Shown here in pieces: positions 24,649 to 36,721 of a stretch of 64,000 nucleotides of DNA (the stretch's first letter is position 1; the number at the start of each line of letters is the position of its first letter). The position numbers and the translations under genes were made by a program. The DNA is from Microvelia longipes (lineage: Eukaryota; Arthropoda; Insecta; Hemiptera; Veliidae): contig JACMZG010001913.1 in assembly GCA_018340805.1 (NCBI GenBank), positions 4,852,099-4,916,098 of the forward strand, read 5' to 3'. The notes under the pieces are model-generated. The model searched no databases, was not told the DNA's origin, and was given only the letters and a program-made list of their open reading frames with translations.

Positions 24649-26330
24649 TATATATATATATATATATATATATGTATTTCTAGACTTTCTTGTAAACACT
24701 CTATCTTTCGAACGGATTAATATTTTTTGATTAAACTTGGTACAAAAATCAACCTTGGGGAGGACACGAACCCTATTGAAAACCAGGTTTCGGTGACGTC
24801 ATTAACCCGGTTTGCTGAGTCAGCGAAATTTTCAAAAAATCGGCAAAATTCAGGTTAACATTTTTGGCCGCGAAAAAGGTCAATATTTATGTTTTGAGAC
24901 GCTGAATCGAAATGAAACCGGTCCGAAGTCGATACGACCATTCTAAGTGACCTAAAAATCGAAAAAAAACCATTGTAAATTACCAAAAACCAAAATTTAG
25001 GTCGATAAAAAATAAAATTTCGAGTAGGGGTGTCGTTTTCTATGTATTTTGGGCGCTGAATCGAATGAAACCGTCCGAAGTCGATACGACCACTTTAAGT
25101 TACCAAAAGTCGAAAAAACCACAAAAATTATAGAAAACCAATAACGGTTGTTAAAAAATTAAATTTCGAGTAGGGGTGTCGTTTTCAATGTTTTTGGGCC
25201 TCTGAGTTGAATGCCAGTGGTCCGGAGTAAATACGACCACTCAAACGCAGGGTACCTGGGTTCACATCCTGGAAGGGTCAATAATTTTTTATCGTTTTTT
25301 TTACTTAATATAAGTTTACAACTAGAAAATAATTCTGGCGCGGTGGTCCGCATGTCGGGCGAATTTCCTTTGGATGCGAAAAACTCAAACCCAGAGTACC
25401 TGGGTTCAAATCTTAGTAGGACAATAATTTTTATCGTTTTTTTTACCTAATATAAGTTTACAACTAGAAAATAATTCTGGCGTGGTGGTCCGCATGTCGG
25501 GCGGATTTCCTTTGGATGCGTGTTTCCGTGTTTTTTACATTATATAAGTTTACAACTACTAAATAAATAATTCCGGCGCGGTGGTCCGCTGTCGGGCGAA
25601 TTTCATTTAGAATGCATGTTTCCGTGCTAATCAACCTATTTCTTGCTTATGTAAGAACCATGCCCATTGCGTGGTTCCGGTTCATGCTTTAGAACCTAAG
25701 CAGTTACTCAATTGTCTAGCACTGCTCGTAACTCATTTTGTCTGTATTTTCCAAAGGAAATGCGCTAAAACCTTTAAACATAACTGACTAAGCTTAAAGA
25801 TAAGTAACTAAGCTTTAAACCAGTGCAAATAATAGTGCGTACTTCTAATTTTAGAGGAATAGTTTTGTACAACCAACTGGATAATTATGCGCATTTCCTT
25901 TGGAAAATACAGACAAAATGAGTTACGAGCAGTGCTAGACAATTGAGTAACTGCTTAGGTTCTAAAGCATGAACCGGAACCACGCAATGGGCATGGTTCT
26001 TACATAAGCAAGAAATAGGTTGATTAGCACGGAAACATGCATTCTAAATGAAATTCGCCCGACAGCGGACCACCGCCCGAATTATTTATTTAGTAGTTGT
26101 AAACTTATAATGTAAAAAACACGGAAACACGCATCCAAAGGAAATTCACCGACATGCGGACCACCGCGCCAGAATTATTTCTAGTTGTAAACTTATATTA
26201 GGTAAAAAAAACGATAAAAAATTATTGTCCCTACTAGGATTTGAACCCAGGTACTCTGGGTTTGAGTTTTCGCATCCAAAGGAAATTCGCCCGACATGCG
26301 GACCACCGCGCCAGAATTATTTAAAAATTC
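24481..26330 (+). mobile_element. Foldback element A, copy 2
   Basis: It starts TTTAGCGAATTTCCTTTGG, then (TA)n at 24605-24673, the GACGTCATTAACCCGG block, and inverted arms at about 25490-25768 and 25888-26170. The arms are near-perfect and about 280 bp long, so the transcript would form a very stable hairpin. Extra copies of the CCGACATGCGGACCACCGCG block at 25.35 and 26.29 kb suggest internal duplication. Confidence 0.75.
24605..24673. repeat. (TA)n microsatellite
   Basis: TA tract within foldback element A, in the position equivalent to 4456-4563. Confidence 0.9.
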
Positions 26331-28117
26331 CAGAGAACGCTACTGATGGCAGTGTAAATTTCATTTGTTTAATTTATTGATTTAGTCGATTTTATCAGGT
26401 AATTACATTAAATCACATGTGCGCATCATGCCGATGTAATTAAAATACAGCCTGCATTAAATGCCAAAATCTATCTTCTACCACGTGTAAACTTTAGCCA
26501 CTATTTCATTATTACCTGATTGAATCAATTAAATTAATAAATTACTTGAATGAAAAACTTAAAAATAATCAGAAGCACTCTGTGTAAGGTTAAAGTGGGG
26601 TTAGTTAGAAGTATAACTATACAAAGTATAAAAATTAAATTTCAAACTGACTGTGGGCAAAAAGCAGGAAATCAAGACACGCCCACTCAATTGAAAGGTA
26701 GGTCCCTCGCCGCGCTAGTGTCGACCGGAATCCAAATTTTCCCACCATTGAGTCGAAAGTCTTACTGTTTAAGTATTTATAGTCTCTGGATTAGGGTTAA
26801 ACCAGTGGGTTGAGCGTTAATCTAAACGATGAACTGACGTTTCGCTTCTTCTGCTTCTAGAAGACTAATGTGTCCACTTGTATTAGAAATAATACAAGCA
26901 TTAGGGTAAAATAGTTGACTCAGCATCCATTGGATCCTATTGAGGAATCCCATCTAAACATTTTTGTATTGCTTTTGTCTAGATTCATTTAACGATTTTT
27001 ATAGGATAAAAATTTACTCAAAACTCACCAGAAAATATAAAGAAGTCACAACATCTATACATCGGACTCTAGATGTTAGAAATGTATAAGGTGATTCAAT
27101 CCAATGTAAACAAACCAAACGCATTCGGAGGTTAAAACCTGACCTTTTTATGAATGACGTGTGACGTCATTGCAGGAATCTGTATTGGCGGTCAAATTTG
27201 AAACTTTACTATTTATTCCTGCAATGACGTCGATTCCGGACTATAACCTAACATGACAAAAAAATATTTCATTTAAAAAAAACCTCCAATTGAATCACTT
27301 TATAAATTCTAACAGCTTGCGCCGGACTAACATATTTTGGATACGTTAATATTAATAAGTAAAATTAGTATTAAGTAATTTTAGTAATCGTTATTTTCCC
27401 TTGTTAAATAACATATTTGATAAAACAGTATAAATAGACTATGGAACTTCTTTGACGAAAATTTACGTGACAGAGGCATAGAGATATATACTAGAGGAGG
27501 AATAGCCTATCTTAATACATTAAAAGACCTGAAACATCGTATTGATCTTTACCTGATACATTACAACCTGCACAGCACAGGTTATTTATTAATCTAAAGT
27601 GCAGGTCTAAATTACTTATTAAAATGTATTGTATTGAATTCTTATCCTGTTAAAATAAAGAATTTATTAATAATAAAAAAACCTCATTGAAACCTTCTTC
27701 AAGAGTGAATTAAGGTTAAAATAAATCTATTGTATTCGGCTTCCCGCACATAGTTTGTGTTTTGATTTGGTGACTAAATAGCATATAACATTTGTTTATT
27801 GAAGTAATTTATATTTTAATGATTTTATGATCATATGGAATAGTTTTTGCTCTTGGCAAGTTCTTGCCAAGAGCTATTTAGTAACAAATATCAAAGTTTA
27901 GCAATGTTTCCTATATTTCGTAAAATAATTTTTACTATTCGTAGATCAATTTTGTCTTTCATATCTTTCCTGTGCCTTCATCATTATTTTTTATACTGCT
28001 TCTGCTAACTTTTTAAATAAATATTAATAATATAACTCATTAAGAAAATATATACCATACATAAATTATCACCAACATAATTATTTTTATATATTTTACA
28101 TTTACATAAATAAAAAT
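26331..28117. other. Interval with one MITE and no recognised gene
   Basis: A short plus-strand frame at 26550-26813 has no family features. The MITE at 27090-27300 is the only element with clear ends. Confidence 0.55.
27090..27300. mobile_element. MITE with TATAA target duplication
   Basis: Inverted ends GGTGATTCAAT and ATTGAATCAC are flanked by TATAA at 27085-27089 and 27301-27305. The interior includes two ATGACGTC-containing blocks. No ORF. Confidence 0.6.
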
Positions 28118-29000
28118 CGGGTATATGGGTACCTCGAAATTTTTCCTCATTACATCGGATTCGCTACGCTCATCCTCTTAGCTTCGGACTTGCTTCGCTC
28201 GTCCTCAGAATATACAATTCGTTACATTTATACTTCCAAACGTCTTCGGAATTGCTTTGCTTTTTTTTCATATATTAAATAGATTCGTTTTATTCCCAGA
28301 TTCACCCATCCAGGCACTGACCACGCTCAATACTGCTAACTTTTATCATGCACCAAAAATCATGGATGCACTTGTCGTATTCAAACAAAGCATGGTGTAC
28401 TTATTTATTGAAAAGAAATAAAATGCCCGTTTTAGAACCTTTCGGCCCATCAGGGTATTCACCCTGCGGGAACCACCTCAGGTGGGTTGCATCTACTACA
28501 CTCTAAGAATTAATTAAAGTTGGCGAAATCATTTGAATACAAATACTATTCATAAATCTTAGAGCATAGCCCGGGCTGCGAACCCGGACCTTCGGTGCCG
28601 AAATCGAACGCCTTTACGATCACGGCCACGGAGGCAGACATATTTATTACGGAATAGTATTTAATTAAACTAAATTTAAAGTCAATTGGATTATTTTCCG
28701 ATTTTTTGCAATTTTTTTAAAAACATATACAAGTCATTCAATAAAATTTGAACTAATGCTGATAATGAGATGACATTTGGCAAATATGTTGATCATATAC
28801 ATGCCAACATGCGTGCTCAATTTTAATGGGATTGCATCACGTTTCCGCGTTTTATGATTTTTCGAAATTTTCGCTGAGTCATTATCACAAGTTAGTGTAA
28901 TCATAAAAAATATCTTCCGAATAGCTCAACTATAGTAGTAAACTGATTTTTGTACAAAGTTTCAATTCTTTATCATAAATACACTAGCAGCAACGGTGAT
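28118..29000 (-). repeat. Dispersed repeat C, copy interrupted by SINE1
   Basis: It starts TATATGGGTACCTCGAAATT; the 5S-like core is at 28297-28355 (TTCACCCATCCAGGCACTGA). SINE1 is at 28421-28640, and the remainder runs to CACTAGCAGCAACGGTGATT near 28995. Confidence 0.65.
28421..28640 (-). mobile_element. tRNA-derived SINE (SINE1), copy 1
   Basis: The minus strand begins CTGCCTCCGTGGCCGTGATC (tRNA-like A-box region at 28640) and has GGTCCGGGTTCGCAGCCC as a B box. It ends ...ACCCTGATGGGCCGAAAGG and AAAACGGGCATTTTATTT. A loose duplication ACTTATTTATT / ACATATTTATT borders it. It lies in a copy of the 5S-linked repeat. Confidence 0.85.
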
Positions 29001-29433
29001 TACAATAATTCATTATAGAACATAATAATTTTATATTATAATAACAATTTTCAAATATGATTCCGTTACTTAAAAATGTTTAACAAAATCTAAAATTAAA
29101 ATTTACAACAGCTAAATGTATTTAAAACATATTTCATTTGAGCTTTATTTTATTTCATATGTGTATACATGTATTTCTAATATTACATGAATACAGGTAT
29201 TATTCAACTTATAAACGTTATTTTAAGCTGAGGCTAATTGCCAGTCAAATGATAATCGTATTTAAAGTGCTTAATCCACTGGTAGAGTAAAGTGATTAAA
29301 TATATTGGATTTTCTGTAAATTTAATTTTATTATATTTTTTAGTTAACTTGAAATTTTATTTAGAACTAGCACTGATAATATTTTATTTAAAATTATTAT
29401 CAATCCTCGGATCTTTTAGTTATTAATAATTGG

Positions 29434-29480
29434 AACCGAGTACGGTAGCTCGGTGGTAGAGCGCTTGCTTTTCTACCATG
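29434..29480 (+). other. tRNA 5'-half-like sequence
   Basis: GGTAGCTCGGTGGTAGAGCG followed by CTTGCTTTT resembles the D arm and anticodon 5' strand of a tRNA-Ala type gene, with a good A box. No anticodon arm closure or B box follows, so it is not a functional tRNA. It lies just upstream of the 58-bp array. Confidence 0.5.
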
Positions 29481-29569
29481 TTAATTAGGTTATGGTAAGG
29501 GATAACCTAACCTTAATATGAGGTTAGATTTTTAGGCTCACCTTTGACGGTGAGCCTAGCTAGAGTCTG

Positions 29570-31055
29570 GTGATGATAGAGGAGCGGATAAAATTGGTGA
29601 GACTGATTGATCGAGGACCGGCCAAGTGTGACTAATGTGATCAGAGGAGCGAGGAAGACTAGATGAACTAAGAACATTGCGAACTGAGGTGAGGCTAGCC
29701 TAGCTGATTGATCTAGGTACACAGTGAACTGAGAGGTGAGGCTAGCCTAAGTGTAGCTGGTCTGATTGATCTAGGTAGTGACTGAGAGGTGAGGCTAGAA
29801 GTTTAGCTGGTCTAATTGATCTAGGTGTGAACTGAGAGGTGAGGCTAGCCTAAGTGTAGCTGGTCTGATTGATCTAGGTGTGAACTGCTAGATTAAGTGT
29901 AGCTGGTCTAATTGATCTAGGTACACTGTGAACTGAGAGGTGAGGCTAGCCTAAGTGTAGCTGGTCTGATTGATCTAGGTACACTGTGAACTGAGAGGTG
30001 AGGCTAGCCTAAGTGTAGCACTAGGTACACTGTGAACTGCTAGCCTAAGTGTAGCTGGTCTGATTGATCTAGGTACACTGTGAACTGAGAGGTGAGGCTA
30101 GCCTAAGTGTAGCTGGTCTGATTGATCTAGGTACACTGTGAACTGAGAGGTGAGGCTAGCCTAAGTGTAGCTGGTCTGATTAATCTAGGTACACTGTTGA
30201 ACTGAGAGGTGAGGCTAGCCTAAGTGTAGCTGGTCTGATTGATCTAGTACATGTTGACTGAGAGGTGAGGCTAGCCTAAGTGTAGCTGGTCTGATTGATC
30301 TGGTACACTGTGAAACTGAGAGGTGAGGCTAGCCTAAGTGTAGCTGGTCTGATTGATCTAGGTACACTGTTGAACTGAGAGGTGAGGCAAGCCTAAGTGT
30401 AGCTGGTCTGATTATCTAGGACACTGTGAACTGAGAGTGAGGCTAGCCTAAGTAGCTGGTCTGATTTAATCTAGGTACACTGTGAACTGAGAGGTGAGGC
30501 TGCCAAGTGTAGCTGGTGATCTAGGTACACTGTGAACTGAGAGGTGAGGCTAGCTAAGTGTAGCTGGTCTGATTGATCTAGGTACACTGTGAACTAGAGG
30601 TGAGGCTAGCCTAAGTGTAGCTGGTCTGATTGATCTAGGTACACTGTGAACTGAGAGGTGAGGCTAGCCTAAGTGTAGCTGGTCTGATTAATCTAGGTAC
30701 ACTGTGAAACTGAGAGGTGAGCTAGCCTAAGTAGCTGGTCTGATAATCTAGGTACACTGTGAACTGAGAGGTGAGGGCTAGCCTAAGTGTAGCTGGTCTG
30801 ATTGATCTAGGTACACTGTGAACTGAGAGGTGAGGCTAGCCTAAGTGTAGCTGGACTGATTGATCTTGGTACACTGTGAACTGAGAGCTGAGGCTAGCCT
30901 AAGTGTAGCTGGTCTGATTGATCTAGGTACACTGTGAACGAGAGGTGAGGCAAGCCTAAGTGTAGCTGGTCTGATTAATCTAGGTACACTGTGAACTGAG
31001 AGGTGAGGCTAGCCTAAGTGTAGCTGGTCTGATTGATCTAGGTACACTGTGAACA
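29570..31055. repeat. 58-bp minisatellite, about 25 copies
   Basis: Unit GAACTGAGAGGTGAGGCTAG, CCTAAGTGTAGCTGGTCTGA, TTGATCTAGGTACACTGT. The first 200 bp are diverged. Deletions of internal blocks (for example near 29885 and 30020) give short units. Confidence 0.9.
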
Positions 31056-31681
31056 TGTCGCAGGCACTTGTCTGATCTGTTATTTTGGATATAATGTGGT
31101 TAGGCAAGATGAACTTTAGGCAAAATTTGGATTAGTCATATGTGCTGCCATGTACAGAGAGTGTGCTTTCTAGATGATTGAGAAAGTAAAAACTGTGGGG
31201 TGGATTAATTGATTGAGATATGAGAGAGGGGAAAACGCTACTACCACCTTAAGGACATACGCGTTTAAAAAAGAATTTATAATATTTAAAGAAATCTATT
31301 ATAAGTTACCAGAATTGACCCTGCTTATTTAAGTCACAGTCGAGTGACTGGTTCTGGAACTTATCTAATGCGTTACTTTGCTGATTCCCTGGATTTGTTA
31401 TTCATCATTGCTCATTGATCCTTTGTTGATTAACCTTCAGTCAGTTAACGAGTTTGAATGTTTGGATTTTTAAGCATCAATTTTGCTGATTTGACCGGTT
31501 TTTGAGTAAGCAGAATAGCTGCTTATTTATTTTCGAGGCAGCACAGCTTCCTTTTAGTATATTAAATGACACTTTGGAAATGCCTAATATTTTAAATTGT
31601 TTTGAAACATAAAGATCTTAGTTTTCTAATAGGTGATAAAACTAGTATTAATAAACGAATAATTTAAAAACAATTTTTAAT
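31056..31681. other. Unrecognised interval between array and LINE
   Basis: No gene or repeat boundary was seen. Confidence 0.55.
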
Positions 31682-33733
31682 TTAAATAAATAATAAATAA
31701 ATAAATAAATAAATCTTTATTTGCATAAATACTAATACAAGTACAATGGCAAATCGTCAAATATACAAAAATTAGAAGTAACATAAATTACTCAAACAAT
31801 AATTTTATTAGAGAAGTACTCATTAATACTATAAAAGGCTGCTCTGTCAAGGCTTTTTTACGGCTTTTTTGAAATTATCTATTGGCAACTCTTGAATTTT
31901 TACATCTAAATGATTAAAAAGTTTAACCCCAATACACTATGACCCACTTCTGACTTCTTAAGTCTATGAGTTGGTATTGTAAGTACATTTTTATTCTTTG
32001 TATTATATCTATGATAATCACTATTGGTTTTAAATTTATTTAAGTTCTTTTAATAAAGAGCACAGAATTAAAAATAAAAAGATTTATGACAGTCATTATT
32101 GCCAGTCTCTTAATGAAGATTGACAGTGTGAACCAGGTTTGGCTCCGTATTCTTCTAATTATCTTTTTGATAATAAGCAATGGATCTAAATTGACGTGTC
32201 CCCAGGCAATAATAGCATAATTTAACCTGCTCTGAACAAGAGATTGTAGACGAGCACAGAGTTTCTTCTGGGTAACGAGTCTTTTAACTTTCTAAAACAA
32301 ATAAGTACCTAGCAATACTTTAGTCATTGTTGTGACATGGTCTTTCCAATTTAATTTACCGTCAATAGTGACTCCCAAAATTTTACTGGTTGTTGTTTGT
32401 AATCAAGTCGGAGACTTATGATTAATGACTGTGTTTTATCTTTATTTAGTATAAAGTCATTGCTACTAAACCAATATTCCATTTTACTTAATCTTTGATC
32501 TCCTATTTTTTTCAGCTTAGTTTCGTCAGAATGGCGGTGAGTCAGGTTGGAATCATCTGCAAAGGTAGTAAGTCTTCTATTATCTTTTCTGTATTAGTTA
32601 GGTCCATGAACATTGGCATATCATTCGTGCTTAGAAGGTAAAGAATAGGGCCTAAATGGATCCCTGTGGAACCCCTTTATTAATTAATTTATGTTCTGAA
32701 CATACATTGTTGTGTTCTACGTATTGCACCCTATGTGAAAGGAATTCTTTGAGTAACGAATAAGCGTTTCCTTTGATGTTTAGAAGTTCACATTTTTTAA
32801 GTAGAGTTGAAATACATACTCTATCAAAAGCTTTTGATAAATCACAGCAAGTAAGCAGAGTATGTTCACCACTCTCTAATCCTTCAAGCGCTGATTCTAC
32901 TACTTTAAGTATAGCTTCAATAGTAGACCTTCCTCTCCTGTATCCATACTGTGTAGGTACTAATAATTTATTTGTTTCCAGGTATTGAACTAACTGGATC
33001 TTCACAGCTGCTTCTAGAATCTTCCCAAGTATAGGAGTAATGCTGAGAGGACGGTAACTATCAGGTAAGTCTTCATTTCCTTTTTAAACATGGGGTTACT
33101 TTAGTTACTTTTAAACAGTTAGGAATATTCCCTCTTTTAAGCAACTATTTATTAAAGCCGTCAGTGGTGTTTTGATATAAATTAGATTTTCTTTTACTAG
33201 ACTATTAGTTAAGCCATAACAGTCTTTCGCCAGTGACTTTTTTCATGTCTAAAACAATTTAATTATGTTGCTTTCTGTTACAGGTTGAAGGAAAAATATA
33301 TTGTCTTGTATTGCTGGTTTTGAAGAATAGCATTGCTGAGCAATTTCCACAGCTTTACGATTGTCAAACGTCTTGTCAGATGATGCTATATTTATAAAAT
33401 AATCATTAAACTCTTTTGATGTTACTTTATCACTTCTATATTTATAACCATTTTGACCACATTCATCCTGATTACCTGCCACGTAGCTTTACTAATGTTA
33501 TCTGCTTTCTTAATTTTATTTTCATTAAAGTCTTGCTTTATTCTCTTTAAATGCTTTCTATATACTTTTTGCTCCCATTTATAACGTCTCCACTCTTTAC
33601 TAGATTTATCTATTTTGCCCATATCATACCAATTTTGAAGTGATTTAACAGATACAAAACTAATATTAAGTCGATGAACAAAAATATAACAAGATAATGT
33701 TATGAGGTAATGGTCAAATACATATAAAAACAC
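31682..33733 (-). pseudogene. Decayed non-LTR retrotransposon (Jockey/CR1-type LINE), reverse transcriptase
   Basis: Reading the minus strand from 33733 down, a Lys/Arg-rich stretch (KWEQKVYRKHLKRIKQDFNE) and a FNDYFINIAS-like segment precede a reverse transcriptase core. It has QYGYRRGRSTIEAI, then CCDLSKAFDRV (motif A, with the catalytic Asp) and NKGVPQGSI (motif B). A frame-shifted TTFADDSN near 32546-32566 is motif C with its Asp pair. A thumb-like NYAIIAWGHVN lies near 32210. The 3' end is an AATAAAGATTTATTTATT-type tail at about 31682-31720. No endonuclease is seen upstream of 33733, so the copy is 5'-truncated, and several frameshifts and stops make it inactive. A 3' relative lies at 53455-53800. 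Confidence 0.85.
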
Positions 33734-33734
33734 A

Positions 33735-33785
33735 AATTTTGAGCTTTCGGCCGTAAATTAGGCCTTTTTCAGATGAAGTTTTATT
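33735..33785 (-). ncRNA. Decayed hammerhead-like motif
   Basis: On the minus strand CTGAAAA (33772-33766), a GGCC...GGCC stem II and GAAAGCTC (33748-33741) follow the same plan. Core G8 is A, so it is probably dead. It abuts the 5' edge of the LINE. Confidence 0.4.
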
Positions 33786-34307
33786 CCAAACTGAATCAGA
33801 TAACACATAAAAAAGAAACAATAGTTATATTAATCTAACAATAGCTAGCTGTGCATACTATTGGAGAACGACACCTACTTCTAAACAAAGATTTAATTTA
33901 AATAAAAATGGGGGCTAACATTAAAAAATATTAGAATAATAACATTATATAAATATAGTAAAAAAAAATACAAAATTTTTAAACAAATTAAATTTAAATA
34001 TTATATTATAAGTGAAAATATAACATATATAGTGTTGACACCCAAAAGAACACCCTGATAATTAAAAATGCAGTTATAATCTAAAAATTCGGGTATTGGG
34101 TACCTCGGATCTCTATCTCACCATAACGAATACCCTACGCGAATTCTCGCCTCTCGAGACTCGCTTCGCTCGTCGTCATAATAATAAAATCCCTTATTTA
34201 TATTAAAGTATGATTCAGACTTACTTCACACGTCCGGATATTAATGTATTATTTCATTTCAAAAATACTTCGGACTGGCTTTGCTCGTCCTCATAGAGTG
34301 AAAATAC

Positions 34308-34928
34308 ATTTTTTGAGGTAGCACGTAATTGAGCACTTTTGGACCGTTTTTAGGATGAGAAGCCAATCATTATTGTTATAGGAGGTTATTTAGTACTTTT
34401 CACCTCCGAGGACAATAATGAATGTAAAAAAACTCCTAGGACGTAAAGTAATTCATATGTTGCCGCCATTACTGTAATGTAGCGTGTTGAAAAAACAATC
34501 TGTGTTTAAAACTTCATGAGTTTTCTTTAAAACGTTCATTTTGTTTCTGTTTTTGTTCGTAGACTAATTTTTTTCGTTTTTAAAAGTTGTTCTAATTGAC
34601 AATTTTTGTGTGTTTATTTGTAAAGCTTTTACATGTTTGAGTAAAAGTGTGAAGCTATGGATGACGGCGATAATATGGAGTTAATAATAATTGGACGTTT
34701 TTTTTTCAATTAAGTATATAGAGCAGTTTAATGAGTGCTATTTTTTTATTTTTTTTTTTTAATGAGTGCTTTATTTAATGAGTGCTACCTCAAAAAAAAT
34801 AGTGTATGCCATCCGGCTGAGAATGTCTTTGTGTCTTGGCAATTTTTCCCGACTCGCTTCACTCGTCGGTAAATCTAATTGCCGTGACATAAAGACACAC
34901 TTCTCAGCCTTATGGCATAAATAACTAT
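34308..34928 (+). mobile_element. Composite foldback repeat, copy in the 5S-linked repeat
   Basis: B1 (TTGAGGTAGCAC... to GTGCTACCTCAA) and the B2 palindrome are inserted as one block into a copy of the 5S-linked repeat. The 5S-like text resumes right after at 34932. A short local duplication of TTTAATGAGTGCT occurs near 34727-34785. Confidence 0.75.
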
Positions 34929-34931
34929 TTT

Positions 34932-34996
34932 TCCCAGCGGTCACCCATCTAATCACTGACCTTGCTCGATGCTGCTTAGCTTGTGATCCGACCAAA
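34932..34996 (-). repeat. 5S rRNA-derived segment (best copy) in dispersed repeat C
   Basis: The minus strand reads GGTCGGATCACAAGCTAAGC, AGCATCGAGCAAGGTCAGTG, ATTAGATGGGTGACCGCTGG. It aligns base for base with the middle of insect 5S rRNA (GATCAC..AA.TTAAGCAGC.TCGGGC.. GGTTAGTACTTAGATGGG.GACCGC). The rRNA 5' third and 3' end do not continue. This is the internal promoter region of 5S genes (RNA polymerase III). Confidence 0.8.
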
Positions 34997-35258
34997 ACCC
35001 AGGACTCTTACTGAAGAATATAGCTTCGACGTACTCTATACCTAATTTCAGTTAAAATCACCCAAATTACCGAGTGCATCCCGTCCGGTTTTCAATCGTA
35101 ACTGATCTCGAAAAATATTCCAGCCAAAGATTACACATCTTTGGCTTCTCATGAGAGCTTCTCTTGAGTCTCATCTTCAGAGGGCTCGTCGTGCTCATTG
35201 AGACTAGAAGTTAATCACTGATATAACTTTATTAGTTGAGAGCTCGAGTGTTGCCCCG

Positions 35259-35295
35259 CCTGCTGATGATGGTGTTATGCCGAAACCGGTCCAGG
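35259..35295 (+). ncRNA. Hammerhead-ribozyme-like motif next to a Penelope-type repeat
   Basis: Stem I CCTG/CAGG (35259-35262 with 35292-35295), core CTGATGA (35263-35269), extra T, stem II GGT/GCC with a short loop, GAAA (35282-35285), palindromic stem III ACCGGT and C at the cleavage position (35291). The 50-bp repeat of the 14.2-14.9 kb Penelope fragment follows directly (35295-35340). Confidence 0.65.
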
Positions 35296-35344
35296 GATAT
35301 TTATATCCAACAGCAAGTAATGACGGTAGCTGATTCTTCGATAT

Positions 35345-36721
35345 TTATTGATGTCTTTATGATAGTCAAGCGTCATACATCTATTGTTGGAGACAAAAAA
35401 TATTCATTCTAACTTGTATATGTATAAACATGTATATGTATGTGTGTATGTATGTGTATATGTATGTTTGTATGTATGTGTATGTATGTGTATATGTATA
35501 CATAAATTTCCATTTTATTCTAAGTTTCTTATATTCGTGTATTGCAATGCTTTTTTCATTCTCTCATTTCCCACATATTTAGGAGATGATGGGAAAGTAA
35601 AATCACTTGCAATCTTTTCATTGCTTGTGTGCTTGTGAGTGATTGCATGTGTTTGTGTGCGCTTGTGTGTATGCATTTCCATATTACTTATAATATTTAT
35701 TTCTATTTAGCTATAGAATACGTTTTATCCATTTTTCCCAATTGATAAAATATGTTATCTATTTGTATTTTAACAACAACATAACATTACGACCCCCCAA
35801 ACGTATGCAATTATCAAATCATATTTATAATGCATTGCTCGACATATATACAATAAGTAAAAATATTTTTTTAAACTCCATGGGTCAGATATTTTAATAT
35901 TAATATAATTTAAGGAAGACTACTATGGTCCAGTAATAGGAAAAGGCTAAACCCCTTGTGAGGTTGGATAAAGGGCAAGCTATATTTTCACAAAGATATA
36001 CAAATACTTTGAACAGACATCAAAGCCGTACATCTTCAATTTTTTATATTCTCATTAAAAATATAAAAAATTATTAAATGAAAAAATATCCTTTAACTTA
36101 ATTAGAATTTTCCGCTGACTTTTCTAGAATGTATTTTATTGACAAAAACTCGTAATAAATATATATTTTATCCAATAAATAATATTTTTTTAAACTTTTA
36201 ACCAACATTTTTTGGAATTTATGTTTTTCATTTTATTATTATTAATATCTTTAATGCTATCTGTTTATATATATAAGAAATAATTAAGATTTAGGAATAT
36301 TTAGATTCAAGTTTTTTTAAAAACTTTTTTGTCTATATTTCTTGTTTGAAACAATTTTTAATTAGAAGATTGAAAATAATTATGAAAAAACTGATACTGA
36401 GAGAGTAAAGAAATTAAAAAGTAGGAAAGGTCTGTTGAAGGTTGAAAATTTTAAGAAATTTTCTGATGAAGTATATTGTGATTATTTCTAATTTTGGTTG
36501 GTCAGCATTGCCTGCTTTGAATCTCTTTTTGACACAACGACAGGTGAAAAACGTAGAACATTATTCCACCAGAAATTGGGCACAAATGAGACACTAGTTA
36601 ATGTGTCTCATAACAAATGTGACACTAGATAATGTGTCTCATACCAAGTGTTTAGAGACACTTGGTAAATATTCAATTATGGAGCAATAATACAAATAAT
36701 GTAAAACATTATAATAATTCT
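35345..36721. other. AT-rich interval with a microsatellite
   Basis: No coding frame. A short direct repeat, GACACTAGWTAATGTGTCTC, occurs near 36590-36640. Confidence 0.55.
35405..35500. repeat. TGTATG-type microsatellite
   Basis: Irregular (TATGTG)n/(TATG)n. Reading frames across it are artefacts. Confidence 0.8.

Noticed and set aside
29434..29480. Functional tRNA gene
   Set aside because: Only the D-arm half is present; there is no B box or acceptor stem closure.
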